Source: an uncultured Clostridium sp.
Lineage (GTDB): Bacteria > Bacillota > Clostridia > Peptostreptococcales > Peptostreptococcaceae
DNA length: 7,327 nucleotides
Assembly: GCA_900550335.1 (NCBI GenBank)
Contig: URRU01000084.1
Location: forward strand, 1-7,327
Direction: 5' to 3'
Below the pieces are notes generated by a model. The model saw only the letters and a program-made list of their open reading frames with translations, made no database searches and had not been told where the DNA came from. This document shows positions 5,792 to 7,327 of the stretch, piece after piece. A program made the position numbers and the translations under genes. The first letter of the stretch is position 1, and each line of letters opens with the position of its first letter.

Positions 5792-5817
5792 TACAGATAA
5801 CAACCTTTGTTATTGTA
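5792..5817 (+). other. small hairpin in the mnmM leader
   Basis: ATAACAA (5797-5803) pairs perfectly with TTGTTAT (5807-5813) across a three-base loop, and the stem can be extended by a few pairs on each side. It ends about eight bases before the upstream ATG at 5825 and stands where a ribosome binding site would be expected. It could hinder initiation at 5825 or may be chance in AT-rich DNA. Confidence 0.4.
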
Positions 5818-5824
5818 GTATTTT

Positions 5825-6424
5825 ATGAAAAGAGATGGAAAAATGAAAAAAAGAAACAATTTCGATAATGTAAATAATATCGCAAAAATATATATACAAG
5901 AAATTATAAAAGAAGGCGATATTTGTATAGATGCAACTATGGGAAACGGATACGATACTGTATTTTTAGCAGAAAAGGTTGGTAAATCAGGGAAGGTTTA
6001 TGCATTTGATGTCCAAGAAGAAGCGATAAAATCTACTGAAAAAAAGGTAAAGAAACTAGAATTTGAGGATAGAGTAGAGTTGATTTTAGATGGACATGAA
6101 AATATAAATAATTATGTAAAAGAAAAAATTAAGTGTGCAGTGTTTAATTTAGGGTATTTACCAAGATGTGAGCACAGAATAATAACTAAACCAGATACAA
6201 CTAATGAGGCTATAAAACAGTCTGTATCATTACTTGAGGAAAATGGTGTGGTATGTGTTTCAATCTACACAGGACATGAGGGAGGAATGGAAGAAAGAAA
6301 CGCAGTATTTGATTATGCATCAAACCTAGATCAAAAGGATTACAATGTTTTTGAATCTAAATTTGTAAATCAAAAGAACAATCCACCGTCAATAATATTA
6401 ATAGAAAGAAAAAAACAAGTATAA
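5825..6424 (+). CDS. mnmM: tRNA (mnm5s2U34) methyltransferase, YtqB family
   Basis: This SAM-dependent methyltransferase matches the YtqB family, whose members act as MnmM. MnmM methylates 5-aminomethyl-2-thiouridine at the tRNA wobble position in Gram-positives that lack MnmC. SAM motif I is DATMGNGYDT (36-45) and the acidic motif II is FDVQEEA (61-67). The family signature FNLGYLP is at 107-113, followed by KPDTTNEAI at 122-130, YTGHEGG at 148-154 and QKNNPPSIILIER at 183-195. The length of 199 fits the family (about 190). The start is uncertain. ATG 5825 has no ribosome binding site. The in-frame ATG at 5843, preceded by AAGAGATGG, gives 193 residues and fits homologs as well. Glutamine codons are mostly CAA, unlike every other gene here. 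Confidence 0.9.
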   Translation: MKRDGKMKKRNNFDNVNNIAKIYIQEIIKEGDICIDATMGNGYDTVFLAEKVGKSGKVYAFDVQEEAIKSTEKKVKKLEFEDRVELILDGHENINNYVKEKIKCAVFNLGYLPRCEHRIITKPDTTNEAIKQSVSLLEENGVVCVSIYTGHEGGMEERNAVFDYASNLDQKDYNVFESKFVNQKNNPPSIILIERKKQV

Positions 6425-6477
6425 GGATAAAATTTCTTGAAACTTTAAAACACGTAAAGTCAAAATATGAAGAAAAA

Positions 6478-6507
6478 ATTGCATTTATTACTTAAAAATA
6501 ATGCAAT
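6478..6507. promoter_or_regulatory. palindrome upstream of rpiR, possible operator
   Basis: ATTGCAT at 6478-6484 is repeated inverted as ATGCAAT at 6501-6507, seven of seven bases, 16 bases apart, so the centres are 23 bp apart, about two helical turns. The pairing extends inward with one gap. It covers the -35 region of the promoter at 6512-6520. RpiR-type regulators often control their own genes, so this may be an operator, but the binding protein is unknown. Confidence 0.4.
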
Positions 6508-6511
6508 AAAG

Positions 6512-6520
6512 TGTTATAAT
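6512..6520 (+). promoter_or_regulatory. extended -10 promoter of the rpiR-family gene
   Basis: TG at 6512-6513, one base, then perfect TATAAT at 6515-6520 make a strong extended -10. TTAAAA at 6492-6497 stands at 17 bases as a weak -35. Transcription would begin near 6527, giving a leader of about 113 bases. Confidence 0.65.
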
Positions 6521-6555
6521 GATGTAGAGAAATGAATCTTTATATATGTTTAGTT

Positions 6556-6590
6556 TCAATATACAGAAAATTTGAATATATGTATATTGA
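6556..6590 (+). other. hairpin in the rpiR leader
   Basis: TCAATATACA (6556-6565) pairs perfectly over 10 bases with TGTATATTGA (6581-6590), with a 15-base loop. It has no T run after it, so it is not a terminator. It could affect RNA stability or bind a regulator; it may also be incidental. Confidence 0.4.
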
Positions 6591-6639
6591 GTTGCATTCT
6601 TAAAAAATAAAGATATAGGGTAAAAGGAGAAATAAAAAA

Positions 6640-7327
6640 ATGGATGAAACATTAAAGGACAGTAAAAAACTTATATCCGATATACAGACACAGTATACGA
6701 GATTAAGTAAAGGTCAGAAATTAATAGCACAGTATATACTGAATAATTACGACAAGGTTGCATTTATGACTGCCTGCAAATTGGGGGAAACTGTCGGAGT
6801 TAGTGAATCAACAGTTGTAAGGTTTGCAAATGCACTAGGATATTCTGGTTATCCAAAGTTACAGGCAGCTTTACAGGAATTAATAAAAAATAAATTGACT
6901 ACAGTTCAGAGGGTTGAAATGGCAAACGACTACTCTGATGAAAATACAATACTTAACAAAATTCTTAAAGGCGATATGGATAATATAAGAGAAACTCTTG
7001 AAGAAATAGATGGAGAAGCATTCCAGGAAGCGACTGCTAGACTTTTAAAGGCTAGAAAAATATACATACTTGGAATGAGAACATCATTTGTTGTTGCTCA
7101 ATATCTAGGATTCTATTTAGGAATAATATTAGACAATGTTCATACTGTAAGAATGGACATGGGGGATGCATTTGAACAGATAGTAAGAATAGGGGAAGGC
7201 GATGTTGTTATAGCATTTAGTTTCCCAAGATATTCTAAAAAATCATTCCAGCTAGTAAAATATGCTAAAGAAAAAGGAGCACATGTAATATCTATAACTG
7301 ACAGTTTATTTGCACCGATAGCTTCAG
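6640..7327 (+). CDS. RpiR/MurR-family transcriptional regulator, 3' end cut
   Basis: An open frame runs from the ATG at 6640 to the window end with no stop, giving 229 residues of a family usually about 280 long. The first part, about 12-88, is the RpiR helix-turn-helix domain: RLSKGQKLIAQYI, then GVSESTVVRFANALGYSGY at 53-71 as recognition region. From about 128 a SIS sugar-phosphate-binding domain begins: ARKIYILGMRTSFVVAQYLGF, then VVIAFSFPRYSKKS at 189-202 and ISITDS at 217-222. Members sense phosphorylated sugars or amino-sugars and control their breakdown. AAAGGAGA at 6623-6630 supports the start. The controlled genes would lie beyond the window, so the ligand cannot be named. Confidence 0.92.
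   Translation, partial: MDETLKDSKKLISDIQTQYTRLSKGQKLIAQYILNNYDKVAFMTACKLGETVGVSESTVVRFANALGYSGYPKLQAALQELIKNKLTTVQRVEMANDYSDENTILNKILKGDMDNIRETLEEIDGEAFQEATARLLKARKIYILGMRTSFVVAQYLGFYLGIILDNVHTVRMDMGDAFEQIVRIGEGDVVIAFSFPRYSKKSFQLVKYAKEKGAHVISITDSLFAPIAS

Noticed and set aside
3693..5814. Shared 11-mer CCTTTGTTATT in the palindrome (3693-3703) and the mnmM leader (5804-5814)
   Set aside because: In 7 kb of AT-rich sequence several 11-base matches are expected by chance, and the flanks do not match.
6442..6460. ACTTTA/TAAAGT hairpin as a terminator of mnmM
   Set aside because: Only six A/T-rich pairs and no T run after it.

Overview
The window reads as chromosomal DNA of a low-GC Gram-positive anaerobe, most likely a clostridial relative of the Peptostreptococcaceae. 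The basis is strong AT bias, heavy ATA and AGA codon use, good Shine-Dalgarno sites, a lysine riboswitch, a Clostridia-type TudS-related protein and the MnmM tRNA methyltransferase of Gram-positives. All genes lie on the + strand. Glutamine codons are unusual for such AT-rich DNA: by my count 37 CAG to 6 CAA across six genes, reversed (1 to 5) in the methyltransferase gene.

Layout. (1) 86-637: a TudS/DUF523-related putative desulfidase behind an extended -10 promoter. (2) 638-1083: an AT-only hairpin, a promoter, a complete lysine riboswitch with antiterminator and terminator, and the lysC ribosome binding site. (3) 1084-3600: a lysC-lysA operon for aspartokinase and diaminopimelate decarboxylase, the first and last enzymes of the DAP-lysine pathway. 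lysC also has a strong internal ribosome binding site and ATG that would make a separate beta subunit. The operon ends at a strong terminator. (4) 3586-3971: a very long imperfect inverted repeat (about 386 bp) whose arms include the last codons of lysA and its terminator. (5) 4098-5560: a TPR-like lipoprotein with a Ser/Gly tail, followed 26 bp later by an RsuA/RluB-type pseudouridine synthase and a terminator. (6) 5825-6424: the MnmM (YtqB) methyltransferase with its own promoter. (7) 6640-7327: the first 229 codons of an RpiR-family regulator, cut by the window end, behind an extended -10 promoter with a palindrome upstream.

How it fits together. The lys operon is controlled by lysine at the RNA level (terminator formed when lysine is bound) and probably also by allostery through the ACT domains of LysC. 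RluB and MnmM both modify RNA of the translation apparatus but sit in separate transcription units. No mobile-element gene, CRISPR array, tRNA or rRNA is visible. The part hardest to explain by ordinary gene content is the inverted repeat after lysA. It looks like an old fold-back duplication of the lysA end, or a large hairpin-forming element.
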